Shown: positions 22,583-36,103, numbered from the stretch's first letter. The stretch: DNA of 64,000 bases from Chrysaora quinquecirrha (GCA_014526335.1 JACTAT010000273.1:434001-498000); one strand, 5' to 3'. Notes: a model not told the origin generated them from the letters alone. Translations and numbers: made by a program.

Positions 22583-23460
22583 TTGTTCCCAACTCTGGTT
22601 ATGCATCATTCTTCTTGCATCGATAACTGAGAGTCTGGTCGATTCTGAAAGCAAGGCTCTATAAAAACATCCATCCATCTTTATAAACACACTAGCCCTG
22701 GCCCCGAGGCGCGCTGCGGGTCACCTTGGACCCCCGCCTTGGAATGGTTTATGAACGGGGTCATTCTAAATAACAAATTAGTTTGATTAGAGGACACGAT
22801 CACTGCTAGAAAAGTATGAGGCAAAACTGCTTCAGTGGTATCTTGTGTTGCTTTTAGCGTAGAAGAAAGCTCCACTGTTATAAAAAGTGACATGAATGAG
22901 ATTTGCAAAGTATGCACGGGAAATTTGTATGGTTTGATTGTATGCAATGGTTTGGGGAAGTATTTTATCACCAAAGTATTGCATGAACGGTTGGAAGCTG
23001 GTTAGTCTTAACTTAGTTTCATTGACTGTCTGCACGAATGGCTTAATCTTGAAGTTGAAAGAAGCTTTAGCGTTAACAGTGCTTTAAGTGGAGAAGGACG
23101 TTTGTGTCTGTGAATCATGGACAGGGCAGTCTTTTAACGTTCTATACATGGCAGGTAAAAAGCACTGTTAGTGACCGTAACGATACTAATTTTCAAAAGA
23201 CCTTTGTATGGAAGGGAGATTAGTGACAATGAGGTAACATGGCACCAGTAAATCTGCGACTGAGAACGGAATTTTAGAAAACGGTTTCCAGAGTGGAATG
23301 TTTTGAAAACGGAACTTTGTTAAAACGTATCCATGTAGACGTTGCCCCTTAGAAATGGAAAGAAATTCTTCGACCATTATTTGCAGCTGGTTCCCAGGTC
23401 CCCGACCTCGGTTGTACTTTAGTACAGTTGGTTTACCCTTGGTCCATTAATGCCTGACTG
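22583..23460. other. no gene seen
   Basis: Mixed-composition sequence with a short GC-rich block near 22,690-22,735. Frames of up to 97 codons occur but match nothing I recognise and have no repeat structure. Confidence 0.35.
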
Positions 23461-23465
23461 ACTTC

Positions 23466-23723
23466 AGGTGTGGATTGCAAAGCACGTAAACTTTAGTCCC
23501 AATGACAGTAAGTATGGGTCGCTTTGTGTTTTGAGTGCTTAGTATGCAAGATAACCTTATTCCTTATTTTGCAGCAGCTTTTAAGTCCTTCCATAGGCGT
23601 GGATAGCGGAAAACCTTAGTGTAAACGACAATATCTTGACTGTAGGTATTCGTCGGTTAGTGTTTTCTGTGCTTCGTTTGCAAGGAAACCTTCGCGTCAT
23701 AGGCGTGGATTGCGAAATAGTCG
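23466..23723. repeat. degenerate ~110-130-bp tandem units
   Basis: The phrase AGGCGTGGAT(T/A)GCG, or AGGTGTGGATTGC, recurs near 23,466, 23,595 and 23,701. It is followed by related sequence ending in TATGCAAGA- or TTTGCAAGG-type words. The last unit leads into the longer direct repeat that starts at 23,724. Confidence 0.55.
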
Positions 23724-25113
23724 TCAGTGTGACCAATAGATTATTCTTTTCGATGCTCTTGTATGCAAGAGAAAGTAATCTTTAGTCCTTCAAGTTCTTA
23801 GACCCTCGTCCTCAGTTGTACTTCAGTTGAGAAGCTCTTCCTAGGGGGTACATGACTTATTGATGAAGGGGGGGTGGAACAGATTTTTCGAACGCACCCA
23901 CATATAATGAGACATTAGCAAAAAGAAACCCTGAATAATGAGAAGAAAAACAGAGGATGAGAGGAATGAGTTTTTGGATCTCATTTTATCAAAAGCTTTA
24001 AATTGTACTAGGAACATCTTTTTCCTATTCCTCAGTCCTATTCCTCGATACTGTGGTCGTAAATCCATGTTTTGTGAGCAGTGCCAGGTGATGAAAAGAA
24101 CATGTCAACCTCCCGTGCTGTCTACTTCCTTGTGGAATATGTAAATACTCGAACCCAAAGCTCAGCACGTGCTCTCACTAGTGCTCTCACTACTTCTAAC
24201 CTCATTGGGAGGCTCATCTGTGCAGATAGCAGTCGGCTTTGCAAGAAATAAGGTGACTGATGTCATACACAGGCGGGATTTTAGTTGCGATGATCGTTGG
24301 TAAAGTAAAAAGTATCAAGTGAACATCCGACGTGAATGCGAATTTCATACAGAAAGAATGGGAATCTAGAGTGACGTCACATACCAGGGGAATTTTCTTT
24401 GGAAACATTGTTGTTGATGGTAAAAAGGATCGTGTGACCTATGCACCTGAGTGGGAATCTCATAAGAAGGAAATAAGAATCTAGACAGGCGTCATGCACC
24501 GGGGGATTTAAAATAGAAACCGTTTTCCTTAGGGTGAAAAGAGCAACGTGAAAGTCACGTGAATTGTGGATGATATGGGAATTGCCTCAATGCTCTGGTT
24601 GTCCAGTTGGTCAGCTGGGCATTTGCCAAGTTCTTCAGTTCCCCATTGCTTGGTTACCGCCTTACTCGTTAGTGTGACCAATAGATTATTCTTTTCGATG
24701 CTCTTGTATGCAAGAGAAAGTAATCTTTAGTCCTTCAAGTTCTTAGACCCTCGTCCTCAGTTGTACTTCAGTTAAGAAGCTCTTCCTAGGGGGTACATGA
24801 CTTATTGATGAAGGGGGGGGGGGGGTGTGGAACAGATTTTTCGAACGCACCCACATATAATGAGACATTAGCAAAAAGAAACCCTGAATAATGAGAAGAA
24901 AAACAGAGGATGAGAGGAATGAGTTTTTGGATCTCATTTTATCAAAAGCTTTAAATTGTACTACGAACATCTTTTTCCTATTCCTCAGTCCTATTCCTCG
25001 ATACTGTGGTCGTAAATCCATGTTTTGTGAGCAGTGCCAGGTGATGAAAAGAACATGTCAACCTCCCGTGCTGTCTACTTCCTTGTGGAATATGTAAATA
25101 CTCGAACCCAAAG
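23724..25113. repeat. ~440-bp direct repeats flanking a 504-bp segment (X-Y-X)
   Basis: X occurs at 23724-24160 and 24669-25113, offset 945 bp. The two copies are almost identical except for a G run near 24,818 that is 8 bp longer in the second copy. Between them lies Y (24165-24668), which recurs at 42111-42614. X has no TG...CA ends and Y codes for nothing, so an LTR element is not supported; a tandem duplication or nested insertion fits better. Confidence 0.85.
24165..24668 (+). repeat. 504-bp segment Y, near-identical copy at 42111-42614
   Basis: Both copies are exactly 504 bp, in direct orientation, with only a few substitutions seen by eye (for example CACCGGGGG against CACTGGGGG). This copy lies ~1.3 kb outside the left end of the KDZ element; the other lies ~100 bp outside its right end. 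Confidence 0.9.
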
Positions 25114-25550
25114 TGTTTTTTCAGCGACATTCGTGCAATTGGAAATTGTTGATATAAATGAAATATCATGGATAAGTTACAGAACAAAAATCTTGTATAA
25201 TAACTTGAAAGTAATAATCAAAGTATAACTTGGCAGTTATTTTCAAAATAAACTTTATACTTTAGTCTGCCATACATTCAAGATGTGCGGCTGACTTTAA
25301 GAAAAGAATACTGTACAAATCTTGCTCCAATCACGGGATTCCCATTGATTTCCAAAGCCTTATTCTGTCAATTTGATTCTACTGGAGGAAATAAATTGGG
25401 ATGACACATATACGAAATGGAATGATTTTTAATGTTCTTTTGGGGAAGAGAATTATAGGAAACAAACGATTTTAGTCTTCTTGACTTGCCTTTCCTTTGT
25501 ACAGAATTTTTTGTCAATAAAATCAAAGAAATAAAGAAAAATAAAAATCA
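25114..25550. other. no gene seen
   Basis: AT-rich sequence with no supported frame, motif or repeat. Confidence 0.35.
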
Positions 25551-25552
25551 AC

Positions 25553-25650
25553 CATACTCTCTTGAAGGGAATCGATCCCCTGACCTCGTTGTTTCCAAAC
25601 AGTTGGACAAACACGCCGCGCTAATCAAAGTGTCGAGGTGTGAAGAAAAA
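25553..25650 (-). repeat. tRNA-like (SINE head?) sequence
   Basis: On the minus strand TTAGCGCGGCGTG resembles an A box. About 45 bp later GGGGATCGATTCCC resembles a T-arm and B box. A cloverleaf can be only partly drawn, and the acceptor stem does not pair well. It could be a decayed tRNA or the tRNA-derived head of a SINE. Confidence 0.3.
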
Positions 25651-25718
25651 CAGATTAATGCCGCAGCGAACACCTCGTTCTTTTGTTTTAGGTGGCACCA
25701 GACTGACCAGATCAAAGA

Positions 25719-25895
25719 AGGGTTAGCCCCAATTACCCCAGAAACGATAGCAGAAACGGGAAAAAGAAGGTTCGATGGCAAAACTACAGCAGGGGCGGCA
25801 GGGAAAGGTGCAAGAGCACTGGATCATGAAAACCCTAGGAGGATGATCTCGGACAAAATCGGTCTCCATGACTACTACTACTTTAGTATATAAGA
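25719..25895 (+). repeat. SINE-like unit, relative at 60426-60607
   Basis: It begins with GTTAGCCCCAATTACCC and ends with CTACTTTAGTATATAAG. The unit at 60426-60607 begins GTGAGCCCCAATTACCC and ends with the same 17 bp. The interior is diverged. Shared ends at similar spacing (~180 bp) indicate copies of one short interspersed family. Confidence 0.5.
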
Positions 25896-25970
25896 CTAGC
25901 TCGGCCGCTCGCGCTACGCGCGAGGCGGCCATCGCTAGCTCCTGCGGCAAGTATTTTTTTGAACCAAATC

Positions 25971-26025
25971 GGTACCTCAACTGCGGTTGAATTTCTTCTT
26001 ACTGAACAGCAGCAACAACACGTTT
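25971..26025 (+). repeat. left terminal inverted repeat of the KDZ element
   Basis: The first 25 bp match the right end with two mismatches (T/G at position 12, A/G at position 21). The following ~30 bp match loosely around AGCAGCAACAACA. Confidence 0.8.
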
Positions 26026-26213
26026 GACGGACGGCCTCTAACAGTTTCTATGGCAACGAAGGTCTAAACCGGCCTAGCCTGGTATAGTTGTAGTAGTAGT
26101 GTACTAGTAGTAGTAGCCTGTGTGATTTCGTTTGTTTTTAAATTTGGGTCCAAAATTTGCGCTTGTTTGCTGATTTGCACTTCAGTTAAGGTTACTGGAA
26201 TAACTCGAGAGAG

Positions 26214-29200
26214 ATGGCTCCAAAAAAGCAGCAATCAGAATACCAAAAGTACAAAAAGGCGTACAAAAGATCATGCAAGAAAAATGTACGCAAGGTAAGT
26301 AAGTACCTACTTAGTAGGTAGGCCTAAAGCTTGGTTGCCATATCACAAGATAGACTAGAGCTTTCCTTGATGATGTCCGGGCCACTAGAGCTATCCATGC
26401 AAGTTCAAATTGAGATCCTGGCTTAAAATTTGATACCTATTTTACTAATACCTTGGCCAAAAAAGTCTAGGTTATTGAACCGTAGTTTGGTGCTTTCCTA
26501 TTTTTGACATTTACTTTAGTCTAGGACTAGGCTGGCTATCTAGGCCTACCTATATATATCTACATACATAGTATCAAGTATGCATGCATGGTAGGCTTTA
26601 AACTTAAAAGCCTGAATCCTATTCATAAATATGGACAGGTGTAATTCTCTGCCTGTACAACTCACATAATAAGTGACGAGACTGACTGATTCAGCCATCA
26701 ACAAGGGTAAGTATGAATAATATGGGTTCCAAAGTTACCTATACATTGCTGCAATCAAGCTGTAGATTGGCACTTAAAAATCTAGAGCAGAAACCAAAAT
26801 TTTAAAAATCTACACTGCTATGCAGAATTTTGGATTGGCTGCCCCCAACTACCAGGGTGTATTCAGTGTTGCGGCAATGCTGGAGAAAGGTTGACCAAAT
26901 CAGACTACACGCCAAAAAAACAATAGATCTATTGTTCTATTGAAATAATAGTCTAGGCTATTATTTTTCTGAAAGATCCACACCAGTACGCCAATAAAGT
27001 TTCAAACTCCACGTAAGGCTACATGGAATGCACACTGGCCCAACTATTGAAGGCTAATTAACATTGCTGGTACAAAGGGACCGCTTGTCTGTGAACCCAT
27101 CTAGAGAACCCATTTCAGCTTATGGTAAAGCATATTTATAAGCCTTTGGATACTTAACTGTGCTACCGCATTGCCTGCCTTCTGGCTTGTCAACAGGTTT
27201 TTGCTCACAGGGATATATCAACATATCAATGCACTCAAAAAACTAATAGAAATGCTAATAATAAGACAAAAAAGCTAATAAGAATGAAACAAATCACAAT
27301 TTTTAAGAATAGTCTTGAAATGCTGTAGATATGTCAGTATATCTTGTATCCTTAACTTCAAGATCTATTTCATCTGGTTAAAGTCATTTATCCTGGTGCA
27401 TACTTCTTGAAGGGGTTCCAGAGGAATATGCTTGCTATGTTGCATTGCTTTTGCTCAGTATGTCAAAGGTGAATCATGGTTTCTGAATCATGGTTTCTAA
27501 ATTATACTTATACTTATGCCATAAATAACTTTTGAAATTTCTAAATTCAGTTTCATAAGTGGATACAGAAGGCCAAAGACAAGAAGCAGTCATTACCGCC
27601 AGTCCTATTCATGTATATGGACAAAGATAAATTAAAATTCTGTGGTAAGTAAATGAATGATTTTTCCGAAAATATTTACAGCCATATTTAATAATCTTAA
27701 TTATTTTATGGCTTTATTTATTAGGTCACCCAGCAATCGTAAAAAAATTCAGTGTGTCATCAGATATAATAAGACCACTGGTTGATGCAGCACTTAAAGA
27801 AAATGAAAAGGGTGACTGTTCATCAAGTGTTGGTTTGGGAGCAGATGGTAGAAAGCCCAAGTCACAGCTTAAGACTCCTTTTCTGGAGCGCTTAATGGGT
27901 AAGCATTGGTACTTTATGTTTAACTTATGGTAAAAATTATAATGTGATAGTGAAATTGAAAATAAAATATAATTCTTTGACACAACAATTAAGTCTTGAG
28001 TGCCTCAAATCATGAGAATGATAAAAATTAATTAAAGTTATACAGTTTTAACCCAGGATAGCCAGTGAAATACAAAAAATTGTTTAAATTTGCCAAAAAC
28101 AAAATAAATATTGTCTACTTTTGTCAAAAATCTAATTGAGATTTTTCCTAGATGTGCATATATCAATTTGCAAATCATTACAACGTTTTGTAGCAGCATG
28201 TAGGGGAAATTCTTTTTTCAAAGTGTTGAATTAAATTTTTGGCAAGTTGAGGATAAGGTTGGTGTTTCTTTTATTTTCTGATGATTGTTAATCATCATGG
28301 GAAAATGTTGTAAAATAATTCGATAATTTCAACCAATGCACTTAATTACTGGCAAGTCGAATTGTTTTGCAAATCAGATGCACCTTGACATTTTAACCAT
28401 AGCATCTATATCTCTTTTCAAAGTAATATAGCTTTGCTTTTATGAGTTTTGAATTCATTTTAGCACATGGAGTTAATGCTGTCAACATTGACAATCTGAA
28501 GCAGGCTATCGCAAATGTTGCCAACAATGGTCAGCATGTGCAATATTTTTGGAGAGACCCTGCAAACCAGCCATCTTGGTGGCCCACAGATATCCCTTTT
28601 ATCTCACCCAACAGTCGCCCTGCCCATGGTCAGTAAATTTCATGGTTTTATTCGTTAGTTGATAATAAGAAGTAATGTGTGTTTGTATGTAGAAGATATG
28701 TCGAAAACTATATAGGGTATATGAACAATATAGACTATATGTTTTTCCTTGCGGAAAGCGTGCAGTATGCTAAGGGAATGATCATAGGGAGTACAGTAGT
28801 TAAGTCATTGGATGTATATCTGTGGACAATTTCTGTATTTCAAAGAGCTAGTATCAGATATACATTGTGAAAAAAAGACAATCATCTTATTTAAGATGAA
28901 CCATTGTTTGCAACAACGTAGATATGAATCAGTTACTGTCATTTTGTACTTTTTAAGCAATATCCATTTGTTTCCATAGGAAATTATCTGAAACCCGAAC
29001 AGATTCGTATTTTGGGTGAATGTCTGAGAGCCTTTCTGTTGGATGAAAAGAAGTCACCTGGTCTGGAGTAAGTAAATGACAGTCGTTGTTGTTGTCCTGC
29101 TAGTGAAGAGTCTGAAGCGCCTTTGCTGCCTGCAAAGTTGAACTAAATTCAATTTCTACGGCACCGCAAACATCATGCCGCAGGCAACACAGATACTTGT

Positions 29201-32200
29201 TTCCATTAGATGTAAAAATACCCGCGACTGCCGCAGGCTGTGCGATGGAAACCAGCCTTAACGTATCAATAATGCGCAACTCGACAAAATGTTTTTCAAA
29301 ATATAACTATTAGAAGTTTATCATACCGAAGCTTTCTTTACCAATATGGAATTCCAGTATTGAGGCTGTCATACGTTCGACAAATAGATCGATTTACCCT
29401 TAGTATTATTGTTACAACTCTCTTATCGAAACAAGCGGAAACGACCATATTCTGGAATATCCCAATTTGTAACACCTCACCTGAGAAGCGGTAAAAATGT
29501 TTTAATGTCCTTACTATTGTCAATGCAGCAGATACGCAATTATAGGTAACCTGTCCTAACCCCCTCCTCTCGTCTGGAGAAGGAAAACAGAATAAAGATT
29601 TGAGGATATAAATATAAATACGTATTTTAGCAATTTGAGGTTTATCTTCTAAATATATTGTTGACGAAATTATTCTATGATCAATTGCTAGGTCTGATAA
29701 TTCAGTAGAGAAAATTGATAGCAAAGAAGAAAACATCAGCTGTGGTGACGAGGAAGTAAGTGTTAGTCAAATACAGCTTGTACATATGTTTCAAATTTTG
29801 TAATCGGTTAAATATACCTTTAAAGGGTACCTTTAAAGAAAACCGTTACTTGCAGAGAGAAACTCCGAAAAAGAAAGTAAAATTTCAAGAACCAAAATCG
29901 ACCCCAGTCCATGAGAAAAAAGAAACTAATGAGGTATGTTTCACTTATTCGTGGATGTCAGCTATTTTACCCCCATTTATATTTTCATTTGACTGAAATA
30001 TACAATGCATCTGGTATCCTTGTTAAAATTGCTGTTTTTCTCCTTAGAAATTCGTTAACTCCGAGTCACCAAACACTGGCTATGGTGATACGATTACACA
30101 GTTGGTAAGTACGTGTAAAGGTAAATTTAGAACATCTTTTGTGCATTTTTTTATGAACTACTTATTCCGTATCATACCCCCAACTGAATTTTAATTTTTC
30201 CAGGCAACTCGGTGCAACAACTTCTTGAGTGTATTTAGCACTTTGAATGCTTCTGCAACAAAAGAACTGACAGACTTGATAAAGACAGACGACATCATGT
30301 CAAGCATACGAATAGCCATCGACGGCATGAAACAAAATTTTACAATTGACAAATTGCCCGATGAAGTTAATCAGGAAGACAAAAGGTTTGCATTATTGCA
30401 TATATGCCCAAACCTAGTCTTGATTTTAAAAGACGGTTTTTATTTTAATTTACTGGTATACGTGTGAGTCATTCTTACATACTACTACTTTCAGATTCAC
30501 AAAAATTAAAAGTATCCCGAGAGGAATGAGCCCATTAAAATCAACAGGGGATGGAGACTGTCTCTTCAATTCTGTTGGAGTTTCGCTTTTTGGAACGGAA
30601 AGGTTTGCTCCCGTTTTGCGGCTGGGAAGTGCTTTGTCTGCTATTCAGCACATTGAACATTATGCAGATGACGTAAGTTACATGTTGCTTTTAAATTTAA
30701 GATACTATTTCTACATCATGCACATATTGACTCACATCTGCAAATACAGTAATGTTATGTCAATTTCAATGATATTATTTCGTGAGATAGTGACATATTG
30801 CAATCGTTCCATGGACATTTTTCATACCTCTTATCATCAATACGTTGTTACTAGAGGGGGCGCTTAAGAAAATATGCACTAACTAGAGACAATATTGTAG
30901 CAACAATAAGAGTAGAAATTCATGTATGACCCTGTATAACCCTGTCAATGAACAATTTACAGTGCATGTAAATAACGATATGAAGAGCTTCTCCACTACA
31001 TGTCTTCTTTCCTGTAGTACACAGCTGTATTATCCACTGCAGAAGATGCGATGCAGTTCATTTATAACGTATCAACCGAACAAATATTGTCCAGAATAGT
31101 TCGTAGCGAAAGAAAAGACGTAAGATCAATGATACTCATGATGCTGGAGGCAGAAATATTGGAAACAATGAAGGCGAAAAGCTTTTCAGGTTGAGTATTA
31201 TTAATCGCTCCAACCACAAATTTTGGTACCTCAACTGGACAATGTGACTAAGCAGTAATACGGGTTGATATGTAGGAGACTTCTTATAAGAAGATGCGAT
31301 CAACTTGTCTGATTTGATTCTTGACAGTATTTACCTCAACTGTACTACTTAGACCTCAACCGTACTAAAAGTAACCATTTTGGTACCTCAACTGGACAAT
31401 GTCACTAAGCAGTAATACGGGTTGATATGTAAGAGACTTCTTATAAGAAGATGCGATCAACTTGTCTTATTTGATTCTTGACAGTATTTACCTCAACTGT
31501 ACTACTTAGACCTCAACCGTACTAAAAGTAACCATTTTGGTACCTCAACTGGACAATGTCACTAAGCAGTAATACGGGTTGATATGTAAGAGACTTCTTA
31601 TAAGAAGATGCGATCAACTTGTCTTATTTGATTCTTGACAGTATTTACCTCAACTGTACTACTTAGACCTCAACCGTACTAAAAGTAACCATTTTGGTAC
31701 CTCAACTGGACAATGTAACTAAGCAGTAATACGGGTTGATATGTAAGAGACTTCTTATAAGAAGATGCGATCAACTTGTCTTATTTGATTCTTGACAGTA
31801 TTTACCTCAACTGTACTACTTAGACCTCAACCGTACTAAAAGTAACCATTTTGGTACCTCAACTGTACAATGTGACTAAGCAGTAATACGGGTTGATATG
31901 TAAGAGACTTCTTATAAGAAGATGCGATCAACTTGTCTTATTTGATTCTTGACAGTATTTACCTCAACTGTACTACTTAGACCTCAACCGTACTAAAAGT
32001 AACCATTTTGGTACCTCAACTGGACAATGTGACTAAGCAGTAATACGGGTTGATATGTAAGAGACTTCTTATAAGAAGATGCGATCAATATGTCTGATTT
32101 GATTCTTGACAGTATTTACCTCAACTGTACTACTTAGACCTCAACCGTACTAAAAGTAACCATTTTGGTACCTCAACTGGACAATGTGACTAAGCAGTAA

Positions 32201-35200
32201 TACGGGTTGATATGTAAGAGACTTCTTATAAGAAGATGCGATCAACTTGTCTTATTTGATTCTTGACAGTATTTACCTCAACTGTACTACTTAGACCTCA
32301 ACCGTACTAAAAGTAACCATTTTGGTACCTCAACTGGACAATGTGACTAAGCAGTAATACGGGTTGATATGTAAGAGACTTCTTATAAGAAGATGCGATC
32401 AACTTGTCTTATTTGATTCTTGACAGTATTTACCTCAACTGTACTACTTAGACCTCAACCGTACTAAAAGTAACCATTTTGGTACCTCAACTGGACAATG
32501 TCACTAAGCAGTAATACGGGTTGATATGTAAGAGACTTCTTATAAGAAGATGCGATCAACTTGTCTTATTTGATTCTTGACAGTATTTACCTCAACTGTA
32601 CTACTTAGACCTCAACCGTACTAAAAGTAACCATTTTGGTACCTCAACTGGACAATGTGACTAAGCAGTAATACGGGTTGATATGTAAGAGACTTCTTAT
32701 AAGAAGATGCGATCAATATGTCTGATTTGATTCTTGACAGTATTTACCTCAACTGTACTACTTAGACCTCAACCGTACTAAAAGTAACCATTTTGGTACC
32801 TCAACTGGACAATGTGACTAAGCAGTAATACGGGTTGATATGTAAGAGACTTCTTATAAGAAGATGCGATCAACTTGTCTTATTTGATTCTTGACAGTAT
32901 TTACCTCAACTGTACTACTTAGACCTCAACCGTACTAAAAGTAACCATTTTGGTACCTCAACTGGACAATGTCACTAAGCAGTAATACGGGTTGATATGT
33001 AAGAGACTTCTTATAAGAAGATGCGATCAACTTGTCTCATTTGATTCTTGACAGTATTTACCTCAACTGTACTACTTAGACCTCAACCGTACTAAAAGTA
33101 ACCATTTTGGTACCTCAACTGGACAACTTTGCAACAGCAAAAGTAGGAGAACTTCAACTTGACAACTTTCTTTGGTTTGTAATTTCCCATTTTTTGTTTG
33201 CAGGATTGATGCAGATAAGATTTTTAGCAAGCGTTTTGAAGGAGGTTATTAACCTTCATAACGAAGAGGACATATTCTTTTTCACGGGGATGATCCCACC
33301 TTGTCGCTGCATCCTACCTTCGGACTTCAACTGTCACGTCTTGGCTGTGAAGTCCACAGTTAGTGGACAGTACAACCATTTTGTTCCATTGCTTCATAAA
33401 AGAGGTATGATTATTTTGATGCAGTTTATTTTCAGCATGTTCCAGTTTTTGTTTCTTTTTGCCCTTAAGTGCTTTACTTTTGTGCAATAATTATGGAAAC
33501 AGAACAATTTTCTCTTTGAACATTTTAGCAACAAGAACACAAAAACAGGCTTCGGTTGAGCCACGCCTTGATGTTCATGCAGGGAAAAGGATCTGTGCTG
33601 GCAATAAGAGATTTGGTTGCTTTGTCAAGGATAATGCTGAAAGTAGGAGTTGGATAAAGTGTAGAAGGTGCTGTTTATTCTACCATGCCCAATGCGCGGG
33701 AATCAAGTCTTCTTTCAGCCAAGTAGCTGAATTTCAATGCTGCTGTGACATTCAGTCAACATCAGTAGACTTCAACGATGAGAACTGTGCAGCTAGTACG
33801 TTCCTGAAAACAAGGTAAGTATAAAAAAGGAATAGAATCCGTAGCTGTATATGAGAAGATATGTCTGTTAGTTTAATAATTCCTAAATCTTATCCTTAGA
33901 ATATTTGAGTGGCCAAAGTCCTCAGCTAAGAAACCCAGGCAAAGGGGATTTACCGAATATGCCTCCGTCGGTTTGTTTGACTTGTTCTGCCTACACTGCC
34001 ACGGGATCACAGCCGAAATAGTGACTCTTTTTATCAGGTGAGAAATTCATTTTCGAGCATTGTCACTTATTTGTATCTTTCGCACACCTCGAATAGAAAT
34101 CTCGTAGAAACATTTCCTGTAAGCAAGGTTGCATGAAACAATGTACTTATTTTACAGGCAAATCCAGCTCGTTGTCCTACCCGATATAAATGATTCAACT
34201 TTCATTGGATCGTATGTCATCTGGGAGAGCATCAGCTCGAAAAACTCTGTTGATGAAATGACTGTCGTTCATCGAAAGCTTCTGAGAAAAGACCGTCTCA
34301 TGGATAAGGAAATGTTGATTTTTCCATGTCACCTAAGGTAAGTTCAATTTTCAAAAGGTCTATTTTTATTGTGAAATGTAGACTTTTTATGCGAAGTGTT
34401 TCACACAATCTTAGAAAGGTTGTATTACTATCTTCCGAATTATTTTTTTACAAACTGTAAAGATGAACAACTTACTTTTTTTCTTCAAGATCTACGTGGC
34501 ACTGGGTATGCATTGCAGTTTCATTGAAGGACAATTGGTAAGTATAGACAACATTAATCCTCTTCAGCAAGCAACCAGTAGAAATGCAATCACTAAACGG
34601 TAATATAAACTTTATTTGAATCTTCCATCTATTAAGGGCAGCTCCAATCTACAATCCACTAAGGAACTGCAGGTCATCTTCTTTTTCTTCGCAATAGTAG
34701 CTGGCGTAAGCCGAAGCCTATGTTTGCAAACGAGTTGTGTTGATTGTGATCCCTTTGTGATTACAAGAAAAATGAATAAGAAGAACAGCAGTCAACAGCA
34801 TCTTTTAAAGCAGCCCTGTAGCCCTTCGATATAGGGCTATAGTGCTCAGGGAAAAATACACCCCTCATTTGGGGAACGAGTGGAACACAACACTTACATA
34901 ATTTCTTTTGAATCCGGTCCACGCCGTGGACTGACTTGGAGCTGAATCGAAAAAGGGCTGTAAGAAAATAGCGAAACATAGAAAGCGCATTGGAGTGATG
35001 TATGCTGTCATTCAAATGGATGCTTCATTTATTTCTCTTAAGCAATTGAAACCTTAGCGTCTAAATGTAAATTGTACATGAATATATTTACGATTAACAA
35101 TGTTATATCTCCAGGGTATCTGTTTTCGACTCAATGGGATCGACACACATTCAACTCATTGAAAAAATTAAAACTTATATGGCAGCAGTAACAAAATTCG

Positions 35201-35886
35201 AGCAGTTGCAAGAGTTGCCTGAATTGAGAAGCATCGAATCAAAGGTCAGCACGGATAATTTTCTTGTCATGATTTTCTCTCCACTCCTTTCCCGTTGTCC
35301 TTTAGCCAAGTGAGCTGAAACACAATAGTATGTAGATATGAAATAGAAAAAATACATAAACGTGCATTATATCTTAATATTTGGATGAAACAACCACGAT
35401 GATCGTACTGGACATCAAAGTAAAAGCTTGATATCGTGATACTGGTGCAGCATTAGTTTATTTTCTCGTGCAAATGATTTTTGCGCAAATTTTTCTTTCA
35501 TGGTGCAAATATCAAATATCAGTATTCATTCACCGCCACATACCATGCCTTCTTTCTTCTAGGTACCCTTGCAGAGTAATAGCATTGACTGTGGCCCGAT
35601 GATGCTGAACAATATCTTGTGCCTCGCTCGACGGGTATTTATCCACCTGTTTTGTATTATATACTTTTATAGTTGTCCGTAAAAGGTCTAGTTAAATTTG
35701 TAACTTGATAGGGTCTATCTGAAATCCCCTTTAAGACGGTTACATTGAAACACTATTAAAAAAGACATCCTTTTTTCTCCTAAGGAATTTAAAATTGAAC
35801 TAGACACGATCGAAATAGCTGGTGATTTCACTATTGCAGACGAGACGAGGTCAGAAATTATTCAGCAAATGTTCGCCTTGCAGTAA
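26214..35886 (+). CDS. OTU + PHD-like zinc finger + ULP1 (C48) protease protein, 19 exons
   Basis: Exons: 26214-26294, 27551-27644, 27725-27898, 28464-28628, 28980-29067, 29692-29755, 29856-29933, 30048-30104, 30204-30385, 30495-30672, 31018-31189, 33204-33404, 33529-33814, 33900-34037, 34158-34337, 34490-34537, 35115-35244, 35563-35634, 35785-35886. All introns are GT-AG and phases agree, giving 829 residues with no stop. The N-terminus is Lys-rich. The OTU cysteine protease has TGDGDCLFNSV (Cys ~350) and NHFVPLL (His ~503). Residues ~512-607 hold a Cys/His zinc finger (CRRCCLFYHAQCAGI). The ULP1 protease shows STWHWVCIAV (His ~717), VFDSMGS (Asp ~734) and PLQSNSIDCGPMM (Gln ~776, Cys ~782), a complete triad. 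OTU enzymes cleave ubiquitin and ULP1 enzymes cleave SUMO-type conjugates. It probably serves the transposon; a domesticated host gene is the alternative. Confidence 0.9.
31221..33120. repeat. 157-bp tandem array, 12 copies, in intron 11 of the OTU-ULP1 gene
   Basis: TTTTGGTACC starts at 31221, 31378, 31535 and so on to 33105, which is exactly 12 x 157 bp. Copies are nearly identical, differing at single sites (TGTGAC/TGTCAC/TGTAAC, AACTTGTCTT/AATATGTCTG). Each unit holds TGGTACCTCAACTGGAC, ACCTCAACTGTACT and ACCTCAACCGTACT, which resemble the first 13 bp of the element's TIR, plus the perfect palindrome CTTCTTATAAGAAG flanked by GTTGAT/ATCAAC. Confidence 0.97.
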
Positions 35887-36103
35887 GAGTAATGCTGAAT
35901 ATCCCGAATACTCAAAAAGCAAAGAGACAGAATGTTATGTTGAAAAATTGACAATATAAAGTTTAAAAGTAATTAATTGTTTAAAAGGAGTAGTCACCCC
36001 ATGTAATGTGTGTACAGACTCAACGATTGTTGCCAAAACAGACAATAATTGACACCCGTGTTTGATTTACGATGATTCATTTGAGAACAACATCATATTT
36101 CAC

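Noticed and set aside
23724..25113. X-Y-X structure as an LTR retrotransposon
   Set aside because: X lacks TG...CA ends, there is no primer-binding site or polypurine tract, and Y has no coding capacity and occurs elsewhere without X.
31221..33120. Regular direct repeats suggesting a CRISPR array
   Set aside because: The units are 157 bp, contiguous and homogeneous, without unique spacers, and lie in an intron of a eukaryotic gene.
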